Below, in pieces: positions 12,836 through 27,299 of a stretch of 64,000 nucleotides of DNA. This DNA comes from Polytrichum commune. Taxonomy: Eukaryota; Streptophyta; Polytrichopsida; Polytrichales; Polytrichaceae. The notes beneath the pieces were generated by a model. That model had not been told where the DNA came from and ran no database searches. It worked only from the letters and a program-made list of their open reading frames with translations. Both the position numbers and the translations under genes were made by a program. The stretch's first letter is position 1; each line of letters starts with the position of its first letter. The stretch covers positions 15,810,001 through 15,874,000 of the forward strand of contig OX485809.1 of the NCBI GenBank assembly GCA_950295325.1, read 5' to 3'.

Positions 12836-13516
12836 TTAGTGAGAAAATCAAATTTTATTGTAATTGCATAAAATGTAATGTGTTTAGAGGATATTTTTAT
12901 GTCCTTGAAATTGTTTATGTGTGCTTGTAAGAAGTGAGTTTGGAGGTGATATTATGCGGGACAAGGGGGTGGGCCTTCAAGGGCCCCCCGAATAAATATT
13001 TGAAGCCTTCGAATGCTTTTAAGGATTATGGATGGTTTCTCACACGCGATGACAAGAATGTGCTCCTAAAGATTTATACTTATCCGTGGATGGAAAACAA
13101 GTATGGTGTTCTAAAGCATGGTCCAAAGGAGAAATTGTTCAAAAAATTGTTACTCCTACCTATTGACATGATATGGATTCTTGCGAGATATTCGTTATTT
13201 CAAAAGCCTCAAATGCAATTTCTTCTTATGTTTTGAAATGCGCCAACATCATTGGAAATGTTGTTGAAAAAAATTTATATAGTTTGGAAAAAAAATGTTT
13301 GTTATATTATATATTGATATTTCAATATAAGGTGACACAAGTATGTCGTTATTTTCTTTGGAACGATGAACTTCAATATTATTACTTCTATGGTGAAGCA
13401 AATGTTGTGTCACTTAGTTTCAATTTATTTTCATGTGTTTGGTCCAAGGGTGAGGTGTATGTATCGCACTTTTCATTAGGTTTAGAAATAATGTATTTTA
13501 AGCTATGCACAAACGG
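12836..13516. other. AT-rich flank of satellite 2 with two short frames of unknown status
   Basis: A 100-codon frame at 12934-13236 contains GPPNKYLKPSNAFKDYGWF and MENKYGVLKHGPKEKLFKK. The composition is protein-like but I recognise no family. A second frame (13173-13535) is very AT-rich. Neither has a supported start or splice partners. They may be remnants of a transposon protein. Confidence 0.3.
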
Positions 13517-14223
13517 ATGTGTTTTATTCCTTTGATTTATTTCATAACCTAAATTTTTTTACTAAAAAAGTGAAACACAATATAAATATGATGGTCATAT
13601 AGTGTATAAGCCTTGTCTTGGAATTATTTGAAACTAATTATATTTGAAAATATTTGTGTCAAAGTACGAATTTATTGCGCAATCATTCCAAAAGTTGAGA
13701 ATAAAATATTAAAAAAAATCCCCCAAAAAAGTGCACATGCTAATGTGTACTTTTAACAAAACCGGTGTTACATAAAGATCATGTTGAAAGTGGCTTTTGA
13801 CATAATAACCAAAATATAACTATTGAAAGATGTCAAGGTTGAAGTTTATTTCCACATAACATCAACTTTTATGTGTTTTATTCCTTTGATTTATTTCATA
13901 ACCTAAATTTTTTTACTAAAAAAGTGAAACACAATATAAATATGATGGTCATATAGTGTATAAGCCTTGTCTTGGAATTATTTGAAACTAATTATATTTG
14001 AAAATATTTGTGTCAAAGTACGAATTTATTGCGCAATCATTCCAAAAGTTGAGAATAAAATATTAAAAAAAATCCCCCAAAAAAGTGCACATGCTAATGT
14101 GTACTTTTAACAAAACCGGTGTTACATAAAGATCATGTTGAAAGTGGCTTTTGACATAATAACCAAAATATAACTATTGAAAGATGTCAAGGTTGAAGTT
14201 TATTTCCACATAACATCAACTTT
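13517..14223 (+). repeat. Perfect tandem duplication of a 353-bp unit
   Basis: Copy 1 is 13517-13869 and copy 2 is 13871-14223, separated by one base. Every base that I compared is identical, including long A runs and the block AAAACCGGTGTTACATAAAG. There is no coding potential. The duplication is either very recent or an assembly artefact. Confidence 0.97.
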
Positions 14224-15529
14224 ACCACACGTTCCAACCCACCGGCACGCGACATGTGGCACCTCCACTCAAGAAACATGTACTTTATGCCAAAACCGAT
14301 AAGGTAGTTGGCAAAAAAATAACCATCAACATCCAATGTTTGCCACATATGATTCTTCAACTTCAGTCAATGCAACTATGACACATGGAGTTCCCTTTGA
14401 ACTCTTATCATGTTCACACCGTTAGAGGAAAATTCAAAAGTAAGAGGGCAAGGCAAGGTGGTGCCGTGCTTGCTGGTGTAGCAATGCTTGGTCTATGAGA
14501 GCCACAAGCAGAGGACTAACCGTCATGGTCTTGAGGGGTTCGGTATTCTATGGAGAGTGTAGATATGGGGCGGAAATCAACCATGGGGGTAGATGGTGGG
14601 GAAGACATGAGGGGAAGCTTAACCCTTAGATGCTCAAGCAACCCGAAATAGGTCGCTACCTAACATTCTACTGGGGTTTGCGACCCACTAGGTGGCAATC
14701 TATGTGGATGGAAAGGCATCTATTGATGTTAGGTGGTGCCCACTACTATGTGGGCCAAAATAACATACAAAAACCTCATACTCCAATCATGTAGGATTTT
14801 TTTGTTCGGTTGGCATTGCTTGTTTTGAGAGGTAGTACTATGTGTTGCTCAAATGTAGGAGTTAAATTTAGGAGCCAATATTATTTTGCATATGATGCCC
14901 AATTTGGGTGGGTTTTCTTTTTTTCCCTCCTTACGACAAGGTGGCGGTTATGCACAACTTGACCGGAATGATTTGGAAAAAACTTAGTGCACATTGTGCT
15001 TGCTTCATGAAAAAGGAGAAATCTCCCAAAATGACCTCATGTGGTCCCTCCAACTTTGAGGGTGACGGACTTCATTTGAATTTGCTCAAAAAGACCCAAG
15101 TTTTTGGGAGTAGCTCATTTGTGATCCAAATAACATATTATGGCAAAGTCGTCAACTTTCTAAAATTTGTGGCATGACTGAAACGGTCATAAAACCAAAA
15201 TAAATAAATAAATTAGAGTTTTCTCTAGCTACCAACTGGATGAAGGCCATGTTCATATGTGAATATGACGTAAACAATGTGGTCCAATGACTTCAAAATT
15301 TCACAGGAAGAATATACGATAATCTAGTTCCCATCTATACAGTTGGATTTGAAAAAAGAAAAAGAAAAAGAAGAAGTCTGTTTTCTAGCACTGGTGCTGA
15401 AAATGCCCGAAACTGGAATGTGAAGGCTTGAGCGGTAAGGGGTTAAATTGATACAAAGGCATGGGGAGGAATTCCTTGGCTTCTTGCAACGGAAGCTTTG
15501 CGGGAGGAGGAGGCAGCAACGACGTGACT
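14224..15529. other. Gene-free stretch before the RHD3 pseudogene
   Basis: I see no supported gene. An 89-codon frame at 14908 and a Ser-rich 112-codon frame on the minus strand at 15324-15662 have no recognised domain. The latter overlaps the antisense of the RHD3 pseudogene and is a shadow. The tract AAAAAAGAAAAAGAAAAAG near 15350 is simple sequence. Confidence 0.4.
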
Positions 15530-18500
15530 TGGAGAGCGTTGCTGCTGCAACGCTGTAGCTAGTGGACAGGAGCGGAGTGTTCAATATGCAGGGATTGGAT
15601 CCATTGGTGAAGAATGTGAGGCTGGCGGATTGAAGTCTCTCGTATGCGACGGTGGCCATCATGGGGCCGCAGAGAAGAGCAGAGCAGAGCAGCGGGAAGT
15701 TGACATTGATGAATCATCTGTTGAAGACGAGCGAGGTTTGTTGGAAATGGATGCGTTCAACGGGCGGAGCCAGACGATACAGCGAGTGTGGTTGGCGTGG
15801 GCGGAGGGGACCGATCCGTGCACATTGGTTATGGACTTGGAAGCTACAGATGGGAGGGAGCGGGGGAAGATGAAACATCATTCGAGAAGCAGAGCTTGTT
15901 GTTTGCGTTGGCGGTGTCGGACATTGTTGTTGATCAACATGTGGTGCCATGACATTGGCTGAGAGCAGGCGGCCAACAAGCCCCTGCCTGCCCAAGACTG
16001 TCTTGCAGGTCACGATGCGACTCAGATTCATTCCTCGGAAAAGGACGCTCATGTTCATCGTCATGGGCAAGATGCACACGCCAATTTGAGACTCTGTAGC
16101 CCGTGTTGCGGGAGGACATATAGAAGATTTGGGACGGAGTTCCCAAGCCGGCCAATCAATCAGCACGCGCCTTCGAGCAAGTTCTTCAATGCGCAAGTGA
16201 TAGCATTGGCGAAATATGAAGAGAAAGAGGAGCAATTCAAGGAGCAGGTGCCAGAACTGTGGCAATGTTTTCAAGATTTGGTCACTCCAGGTGCACTGGC
16301 AGGTGACTGGAGAGGTATGGTAGCAGCCATTAGGGTTCCCATACTGTACACATGAGATTTGGCAAGTGATCAAGGAGATTAGAATCCCGTGGCTGGGAAA
16401 AGGAGCTTTATTAGATTTATTTGAGTTATGTGTGATAGCCATGTCTCCTTCTTTTAGATAAGAAAATAGAAAACAACAGATGTCAAGCCTTCACATTTTT
16501 TTCTTTCTCCATTTAATTTAAATTTTTATTTAATACTTTTGATTTCATTGATTTTTTGATTTCGTTAAAAAACATTTACTGAAAATTTCAAACTATATCC
16601 GAGATTTTTTTAATAGTTATTTTTTTGTTTTGTTTTTCATACACAAATTCATCCATTACCATGTAAGAAGGGTATTGCAGAACTTTTCTATACGATTTCT
16701 CAAATTTAGATGTAGTATGTGACTTTGTTCAGAGAGAAGAGCAAGCAATTTATTATGTAAAACATCGTAGTCATGTTTTGAATACAAATTATTAAGTTCT
16801 TCTAAAATGCAATAGTAGTTAATAGGATTGTGGGGAGGAAAGATAACAATAAAGGTGAAGTCAAGCTCCAAAGAAATAATCAAGCATCCTTGAAAAGAAA
16901 TTATGAAATACTCTAGCAATAGCATGTGTACGAAACCTTCGCTCTTTATATAAAACCGTTGACAACCTTTATTACTATCTTTCCTCCCTGTGAGGAAGCT
17001 TTGCTCTTCGTATAAAACCGTTGATAATCTGAATAGGTGTGTCTCTTCATGTAAATGAAATTCTGTATGGAATCATACTGCACCGTCCACGGATCCATGG
17101 CATGAGATTTTTCTTTGACAACGTTGTGGATAAATCTAGAGAACGAGGATCTGGATCTCCCTGCGCACTAGGTGATGGTTGCAACTGTGAGGTGCGAGGA
17201 AATTGCACATGAGAAGTTCAAGGATTCGTTGTCGGATGAATTTGGAGCAGAAGGCACGGGAGGATGTGGTGTTAGGGTTTGGCAAATCTGCGAGCGATTC
17301 ATTAGACAAGTACCTGTATGAATACGAGTCGGAGGCGGCCTATTTTGAAGAAGGCGTTAGGACAACAAAAAGAAATTTTTTGATTACGAGGGCTCTTGAT
17401 ACTATTCAGCCTGCGTGCCAGTCTGTTCTTGCTCATCACCGATCAAGGGCATTGGACACCTTCAAGATGAGCCTGGATACTGCTTTAGAATCTGACTCCA
17501 ATGAAGGATTTGCTGACATTGTTCGACATTGTTCTGAAATTGTCTTGATTGAGTTTGACCGTGGATGTGCTGGTGCGATCCCATTGCCGCATGGTTCGAC
17601 AGTGTGTTTGCCGTCTTGTATTTGTGGCGTGACATATTCATATTTCCGGTTTACGTCGTAAGGCTGGGATTTAAAACAAAGGAAAGCTTCACTCTAGAAC
17701 GATTATGTTTTGTGTCTCTCGATTCCGTAGGTAGAACAGAAACTGATATACAAGAAGAAATGCAAAGTCCTGAACCTTTTCAGGGTTTTCCGAAATCCTA
17801 AGAGTTCAGGCATTAGAGGGGCACCCTCCTCCCATTGTATGTACAAAAGGGTCAAAGCATTATCACTTGAAGACGAAAACTTAGTTGAAGTTTTTTCGCT
17901 AGTAACTGAAGAAGTTGAAGCTTAAGCTAAGTTCAGTTACTAGGACACTGCAGCTTGATTGACGGGTCTGATATTTTCATTGGACAATTTATGAATTGTT
18001 GCTAATGTTTGTCTTGGTCTGTCATCTCGCAAAGCTGTCAGCCTCTACAGTCAATGGTCGGTTCCCTATCTCTTAGAAATCCATAACCGAGGAAGAATGA
18101 ATAACCTGGTCCAGCCGTTAATAAGTAAGTCAAAGTGCTTTTTGTGTGTGTGCTGTAAAGCCCGCCATAGTAGATTTCTTGAAAGCAATGCTTTGGCTGT
18201 TTCATCAAGTCATGAATTTAAAGTTCTTAAGATAGTCTTCTACAAAGAAACTTTTACGTTGTCATCGTACAAAGATAGAGTACCTAGGAATAATGTTTCT
18301 AAGTGTATATTGTAAGGAATACAGTTCCGTTTTCTATTCCTACTTAAGAATTGTTGCGAAGTGTATTTTGAATTGAAATGCAGATGCTGAAGTTTCTCAC
18401 TCAGGATGGGATCCCCTGAAGACGAAGGAAAAATTGTGTCGCGACATTGACGCGCATGCTCAAGCAAAGAGAAAAGAGAGTCTTATAGAGGTCATGTCCA

Positions 18501-19603
18501 CTTTTGAGAAGAATCTGGAAGCTGCCCTTGGAGAGCCTACTGCATCCCTTCTGGATGCTGCCACTCCTGATACCTGGCCAGCCATCAGTAGACTACTAGA
18601 GCAAGAAGTCGAAGCTGCAACTTTAAGATTATCGGAGGCAATCTCTGGGTATAAACCATCTAAAGAAGAGCAAGCAAGCATGTTAAGTTCTTTGGCAAGA
18701 CATGGACGGAACATAGTTGAGAAGAAAGCTAGGGAAGAAGCAGGCCGGGCCATAATTCGAATGAAGGACAGGTTTTCCAGTGTATTTGGACACGAATCAG
18801 ACAACATGCCAAGGATTTGGGGAGAGGAGCATGATGTCCGTGCCATCACAAAAGATGCCCGGTCTTCTTCTTTGAAACTTCTTGCTGTTCTTGCTGTTGT
18901 AAGACTGGATGAAGACATTCAAAAAAACGACAAAGTGGAGTCCTCTTTGATGGCGTTAGTAGGGGATGCCCCAGAAACTGCTTTACAGCGGACAATATCA
19001 AGAACAGTATCTGCTGGTAACAATACTATTGTTGTTGAAGAAAAATCTACAGGTTTACATGCGCTTGCTGTAAGCACTTGGCCAGGGGTACCATCAAATA
19101 CTACCCTGATCACTCCAGTGCAATGCAAGTCCATCTGGAGGCAATTCCAAGCTGAAACAGAGTACGCTATTAGCCAGGCCCTTGCTGCCCAAGCAGCAGC
19201 TAAGCGTGGAAAGTCCTGGTTACCTCCTCCATGGGCAATGTGTGCAATGGTTGTTCTTGGGTTCAACGAGTTCCTGACCCTGCTTCGAAATCCTCTGTAC
19301 ATTGCTATACTCTTCGTGCTCTATCTGGTGGGGAAGGCTGTCTGGGTGCAGCTGGACATCACCGGAGTGTTTGAGCATGGGTTCGTTCCGGGGATGGTTT
19401 CTGTCTCCACGAAGCTATTGCCTACTGTGATGAATATCCCCAAGAAACTTGCTGACGAAGGGTCCGGGTCGAGGCCCGGCTCCAGCGGCACCAGTTCCAC
19501 ACAGAGCATGTTCACCTGTTATCAATATAGGGCCCCACAAGGGGACAATGTTGGGTTTAGTCCGGGAGCCACGTGTCAGGCCCAACCGTTATTGTACCAT
19601 TAG
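15530..19603 (+). pseudogene. RHD3/SEY1 (atlastin-like, ER-shaping) GTPase pseudogene with an intact C-terminal half
   Basis: RHD3 proteins are dynamin-superfamily GTPases that fuse ER tubules. Similarity starts near 15560 (GVFNMQGLDPLVKNVRLAD) and runs through a damaged P-loop (GPQ, about 5 extra residues, then SSGKLT), MDAFNGRSQT, TDGRERG, INMWCHDIG, EQAANKPL and KYEEKEEQFKEQV to about 16375. It resumes at about 17140 (ENEDLDLPAH, stop, VMVATVRCEEIA). After a frameshift near 17235 it reads through YESEAAYFEEGVR to a GT donor at 17571, and continues from the acceptor at 18383 to a TAG/TAA-type end at 19603. In-frame stops include a TGA after VRLAD, TGA after CHDIG, TGA after HTPI and TAG at about 17168. 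The helical middle domain, two membrane segments (about 19220-19350) and the Gly/Ser tail are uninterrupted for 389 codons from 18434. The GTPase half runs about 780 bases without an intron. Confidence 0.9.
18434..19603 (+). CDS. Intact 389-codon ORF: middle domain, membrane hairpin and tail of RHD3, inside the pseudogene
   Basis: This open frame keeps conserved RHD3 blocks: TWPAISRLLEQEVEAA, EEAGRAIIRMKDRF, DVRAITKDARSSSLKLLAV, TLITPVQCKSIWRQFQ, LPPPWAMCAMVVLGFNEF, LTLLRNPLYIAIL and WVQLDITGVF. The hydrophobic hairpin that anchors the protein in the ER lies at about residues 262-300. The last 30 or so residues after STQSMF do not look like the usual RHD3 tail, so the original stop has probably been lost or read past. 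In the parent gene the reading frame would enter from 18384. Whether this fragment is made is unknown; without the GTPase domain it could not fuse membranes and might act as a dominant partner or do nothing. Confidence 0.5.
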   Translation: MCRDIDAHAQAKRKESLIEVMSTFEKNLEAALGEPTASLLDAATPDTWPAISRLLEQEVEAATLRLSEAISGYKPSKEEQASMLSSLARHGRNIVEKKAREEAGRAIIRMKDRFSSVFGHESDNMPRIWGEEHDVRAITKDARSSSLKLLAVLAVVRLDEDIQKNDKVESSLMALVGDAPETALQRTISRTVSAGNNTIVVEEKSTGLHALAVSTWPGVPSNTTLITPVQCKSIWRQFQAETEYAISQALAAQAAAKRGKSWLPPPWAMCAMVVLGFNEFLTLLRNPLYIAILFVLYLVGKAVWVQLDITGVFEHGFVPGMVSVSTKLLPTVMNIPKKLADEGSGSRPGSSGTSSTQSMFTCYQYRAPQGDNVGFSPGATCQAQPLLYH

Positions 19604-21204
19604 CGGGGCCTGGAAAGCTCTCATGGGTCGGAATAGCTTGGGTCTGCTGCGGTGTAGCTTTTAACTTCTTTATAAGAAAATTAATTATCAATATATCACA
19701 ATCTTTGACCAAATGAAATCTTAGTTTCAATTACTTTTATGTAGAGCCCTGTGTATTATAAGATATTCATATTGATCACGGGACCCATACTTTATGAACC
19801 TCACATACAGTGAAAGTGTGGGACATGTAATGAGACTACTCCCCTTTGAAATAACGTTACATGATTTAGCACCCCTTTGTGTTTGCGTTTGGTGTACAAC
19901 GTGTGAACATGCATGCACTCACAACAATGGCACAACCCTAAACAAGGAGGTGGAGGACTTGGCGGCAAGATCCAATGCAACCCTACCTCTTCAATATGAC
20001 AAATTTGAGAAACGAGAAAACCATCATGTTATCGAGGTGTCACATATTCAATAATATGACAAATTGGAGCTCTTGTCATGATAATGAGGTACTTCAATAT
20101 TCTTTCAAATGTCTTTTCAAATATGCAAATTTCTCTCATGAAATTTATGTGGACTTGAAGAAGGAATCAATAGTCCGTTGATGTTGCCACTTCAATTAGC
20201 AACATATATTTTATTGAGCTTCTCCAATATGGCTTGGAGTTTCATTACATATGTAGGATTAAACTCTAATGGATGAAACATTCAAGAGCTTTCCAACAAT
20301 ATGCAGATCAAAACAATTTGATAAATATTGAGTTCAAAATGCTCAACAATGAATTGTGCACCTTGGTTTAGGGTTTAAGTGAAACACTATTGCGAAAGAG
20401 ACAAATGCTAATGAGTCTCTTGATCAGGTTTTGAGATGAAAAGTTTGATTTACAAAATTTGTGTCATTATATCGAGGTTGTTGTATCATCAAGTATCGTA
20501 TTAAAGAGGTAGGACTGTATGAGAATGGGCGATGATTCATACACTTGTAATAAACTGAGACAATGGCAGCCGGTTAAAGTGACTCATTTAGGTCAGGGTT
20601 ACCAGTTGTCGCTTTTTAAATTTTTGAACCAAGAGGCGTAATCTTTCCTTGTGAGTAAAGAACACAAAGATGCCTAATTTCTCTGCTGTTGATCACATTG
20701 TAAATTATTTGCACATCATTTTGTAGGACTTGAGAAAAGCCTGTTGTTTCCTTCAGACAATCTCTGATCTCTGTGATTTGGGCAGATACATGGTCCTCTA
20801 TTATGAGTCAGTTTTGCTGGGCTCCCTGTTGTCTGTTCATTATTATCAATTTTGCAAAGAGGATAGTAGCTGAGCTTGTTTGAGGCAAGTTTGTAGAATT
20901 CTGAGAAAGAAACAATGTCGAGGCCCCTGTCAAGCTGTGGTGATACCCACTGTAGCTCTTCTTCTTATTGATAGTTTCTCTTGTACAATTCAAGTGTAAT
21001 TTTGTTTGCCCTTTCATTTCAAAAGCACTAAAGTCGAACGACCTCATGTCCTCCACTACTGCCTTCTCTTGTAAACTATCAAAATAGGAAGTTCACAGGT
21101 TGTGTTTTGTCTATCAACCACAGCGCTCTGTGTGAAAGCTATTGGACTTAGCTTTGAGAGCACTGTTCTAGCAAGAATAGAAAATATCGCCACATCCATT
21201 ATTT
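19604..21204. other. Intergenic region with a decayed repeat (about 20020-20640)
   Basis: I see no supported gene. The segment 20020-20640 shares short blocks, in order, with the TIR element at 62380-63340: TATCGAGGTGTC, ATATGACAAATTGG, a TGTTGCC..CAA.TTAGCAA block and GTATCGTATTAAAGAGG. It is probably an old relative of that element. The last few hundred bases may be 3' UTR of the minus-strand gene. Confidence 0.4.
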
Positions 21205-22734
21205 TCATTTCTTGCCTTTTGTGGGAGCTGGTGGTGGTGGTTCTTCTACAACTGGTGGCAGTTCTTCAGCTGGCTCGGGTGGAGGAGTAGCAAATGGATC
21301 CACTATTACTGGTTGTGTGATCACCATATCTTTCCGTGGGTTGTTCTTCAGGAAAAAGGCAGCCAACCATTCTGCAGGGTCGCTTGGCCTGGAATAGATA
21401 TCATTGATTGCACATGGTTTTTATGCGATTCATCTTGGGATGTAGATCATAATAGTAAATTGAAAATGTTGTATGTAAAAGATTTCGATTCTCATCAACG
21501 ACGACATCCACCATAACAATTAATTCAGCTGAGGTTACAAGAATATATGCACCTTGCAGCTGCAAGATGTTGTAGACCTTGAAGCAACAACGGTAAGATT
21601 GTCCTCTCCTGTACAATTTACACCAATTGTTATGTGGCAAATAGATCGATGGTCACTTGATAATGTAGTATGAAACACTAAATAAATATTGTATCGACCC
21701 AGTTCTATACTGAATCTATACTTTAGGTTTGTGCATACCAGATAGATCCTTGGTGTCTCGGCCATCAACACCACATTATCCCTTATCTCCAAAGCCAATC
21801 GTTGTGCCTCCGCACCCTGCGCAGATGCAAATGTCGACTTCAGTGTTTGTTTCTCCGTTGCCAAATCATCTGGATCTCCCTTGCTTATCTCGTGGTCAGT
21901 CCTAATTCCTTTTCCGTTATCGTGACTTTGAAGTTCTTAGAAGGTTCAGGACGGATATCTTGCTCTTGACAGCATTGGTATTTTATAGAGGACTTCCCGA
22001 ATCTGAAGGTTTAGCTTTGAGTCATCCTCAATCTGCGGTAAGATGGTTTTGCATTCTGAAGTTGATGAGTTTTGGACTACTTGGAAACTCTGGCTGTCGT
22101 CAGTCGACCTTCATCATCTTCTGCTTTCGAATTATGGTCCTCTAAGGTGCTAATAGGAGCTCAGCAGTGCACCTCGATGGGATCGTCAAACCACATCTCT
22201 TCAAAAGTTGGAGGGGGAGGTCCTTCAGGCTCGCCCTCAGCAGGAGATCCATCGCCCGCTGCAACTGTGGCTACAATTTACAACAAATGCTATGATTGAG
22301 CAATGAGAGTGTTCTGCCAAAGTAAATATATGAACATCTGTACGAGTAATGCATAAGTCCACCGTCATGTGCTGAAAATCTGAGACCATTAGTGCGTGTT
22401 TGAAACCATGGCGCAAGCGCCTTCGTTCCTTGAGAGAATGAGAGGGTCTTCCGATTCGTCGATGGTGGCCTTTGGAATTGCACCAATTTCTGGAGCTTGG
22501 TTTATGATTGATCTTGTGAACGTTGACGTAATAAGGTCATGGAATGGAGATATGTTGAATAAGAAGGTGCAAGATTCTCATCGTGGAGAGGGTACTGTGA
22601 TAGATTGGTGAGAAGGATGTTTAAGACACGACTCAGTTTCCGAAATGCAAAGGTCGTCTCAGGTGCTTGCCAGAAGCACGTGGAGCTGGATCTGGTGGCT
22701 TCTTCTCTTGAACGCTCTCCTTCTTAGGTGCCAT
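21205..22734 (-). CDS. Dpy-30 motif protein, candidate flagellar/axonemal component (5' exons uncertain)
   Basis: Three 3' exons fit together: 21739-21901 (EISKGDPDDLATEKQTLK to ETPRIYL), 21553-21608 (ERTILPLLLQGLQHLAAAR) and 21205-21388 (PSDPAEWLAAFFLKNNPRK, then a Pro/Glu-rich tail ending TKGKK). The joined segment is a clear Dpy-30/RIIa-like dimerisation motif, a short helical docking module used by radial-spoke proteins, adenylate kinase 7 and NDK5 in cilia and by COMPASS complexes in chromatin. Upstream, 21953-22032 (IEDDSKLNLQIRE) joins in phase through a weak donor. Acidic Pro-rich coding sequence at about 22190-22290 (EEMWFDDPIE) and 22410-22490 (ATIDESEDPLILSRNEG), and a start MAPKKESVQEKKPPDPAP at 22734, probably belong to it, but the joins are unresolved. 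The gene is divergent from triosephosphate isomerase, about 790 bases away. Confidence 0.65.
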
Positions 22735-23526
22735 GTCTACGGATCAGGGCCGTACACTCAACAAATTATCTGCAAATAATCACATCCAACCCAGCCGAAG
22801 AATAGAGCTGGTCCAAGTGATTACCAAATGGCAGCAGCACAGCTACCCCAATCTGCCAGCATTTATTTACCTATGTCTGACACCTTGTTCCTCTCACAAA
22901 TTTCGAACAACAATTTGCCTGCCTTTTGTGTTGATTGAGATGCACATTCAAGAAGAAAGAACGTGGAAACACCGATCTCATGATGCCCTAACTTATCATC
23001 GTGTGTATGTGCCAAATGTGCTCACGAACGGAGTCCTCTACGAAGTACACGCAAGTCCCTAACAGAAATGGAAGAAAATGCTAACCGCTTCGTTCAAGCA
23101 CTAACCTTCCCATACTGTGAAGATGAGCGAAGGACGGTCCCACGTGACATCGCAGAGATGGAACAGTTACGTCTAGAAACAGTTACGGTTGTGCTTGCCA
23201 TGGAAAGCAAGGGAATTCAAGCACCTGTTTCAGTCGACATCCTCGCATATCTGCGTGGCAAAGCATAGTTGGTCGACTATGTTTCAAGCGCTTTCTCAAA
23301 CTGTGACCCGGCTGTTACACCTTGGACGATCTTCATCAATCCTTCTCAACTTTTGTTGCTCATGCGGAATGATACTCTCGTCCTAACTTCGACAATCAGA
23401 TGTTGAACGCTGAAATGTTCTTTCCTGCTCTCAATTCTAATGCAGAAGTTGAACGCTGAAAGCCGCGGGTCTTCCTGCATGCAACACGGCGGAAAAGATA
23501 TCCCTTAGTGATTTCTCTCTGGCAAC
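22735..23526. promoter_or_regulatory. Divergent intergenic region between the Dpy-30 gene and TPI
   Basis: This ~790-bp interval separates two genes read in opposite directions, so it should hold both promoters. Two frames on the plus strand (22733-23062 and 23068-23268) have no recognisable domain or splice partners. No TATA box or known operator is obvious; the assignment rests on position only. Confidence 0.4.
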
Positions 23527-26349
<2,823 letters not shown>

Positions 26350-26499
26350 CGTAATTGAAGGAAGCCAGGACATCAGTTCATCTTCACAATTCACATTGTT
26401 GTAAAGCCAGATTTTGCTGGAGATTGAAATCTAAGAAAGTCCTTGGACCGGTTTCAATCAGACTAGGTCTTGAAGGATTTGCCTATTCTATTTTAGAAG

Positions 26500-27230
26500 A
26501 ATGGACAGGTAAAGAATGCTATCATTGGCTGACAATCCTTTCGAATCCCTCTTTTCAAATTGCAGTTCCACAATGTGATGCATGTCTGCACATGCCAACT
26601 CTTGTTTGCGGTCTCCTCTGTGCATTTCTTACGGGTGACCGGGGCTCTCATTCACGTCTGTGATTGTGCATTGACATTTTCTTTTTTCCTTCGGTTCATT
26701 GAACATCCTGTACAAACACCCCTGGTAACAAAACATCCCGAAGCTTGCTCCTCACAGAGAGCCAGAATGTGGCAACGAGAGTAAAACAGGGATCCATTAA
26801 GAATGATTAAAAAAGGTCTTGAAGGATTTTCTTTCTCTTTCAGAAAAAATGGATATCAGGAAAAGAACGCTATCATTTGCTGATAATTCTTTCGAATTCC
26901 TCTCTTCAAATTGCAATTTACATAATGTGATGCATACACCTGCTGAAAATACTATCGAATTCCTCTCTTCAACTTGCGACTACACAATGTGACGATGCAT
27001 ATCTGCACATGCCAACTCTGTCTTACCGTCGTCCGCTTTGTGCATTTGTTACCCGGGGTGACCGTGCTGTCATTCACGTCTGTGCTTGTACACAGACATT
27101 TTCCCTCCTTTATACCATGCACAAACATCCCGAAGCTTGACCCTGACAGAAGAGCCAGAAGGTGACAACAAGAGTAAATGGGGATCCATTAAGAATGATT
27201 GCAGCACATCATTGAATGTGCACGCAGGCC
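26500..27230 (+). repeat. Diverged tandem duplication (~470-bp offset) just downstream of TPI
   Basis: The order of blocks GAA(T/C)GCTATCATT, TTTCGAATCCCTC, CACAATGTGATGCAT, TCTGCACATGCCAACTCT, TCATTCACGTCTGTG, AACATCCCGAAGCTTG and GGGATCCATTAAGAATGAT occurs twice, at about 26513-26810 and 26865-27200. A smaller internal repeat (TTCGAATTCCTCTCTTCAA) occurs twice in the second copy. It is non-coding and begins within a few hundred bases of the TPI stop. Confidence 0.85.
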
Positions 27231-27299
27231 AGGTAAGCGGCAGCCATGAATGCATGTGCACGACCAGCAGTGTGGCCCCGCATCCAGCGATCCCGATAA

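Noticed and set aside
10060-14223. Large transposon bounded by inverted copies of a CACCGGTTTTGTTAAAA-like block
   Set aside because: Only about 22 bases match, with no target duplication; too little to define ends.
15324-15662. Ser-rich 112-codon minus-strand frame resembling a transit peptide
   Set aside because: It overlaps the antisense of the RHD3 N-terminus and no mature protein follows.
15714-16442. 242-codon minus-strand ORF
   Set aside because: It is antisense to the RHD3 pseudogene, whose plus-strand frames match GTPase motifs; the minus frame has no domain.
18460-18918. 152-codon minus-strand frame
   Set aside because: Shadow of the RHD3 C-terminal ORF on the plus strand.
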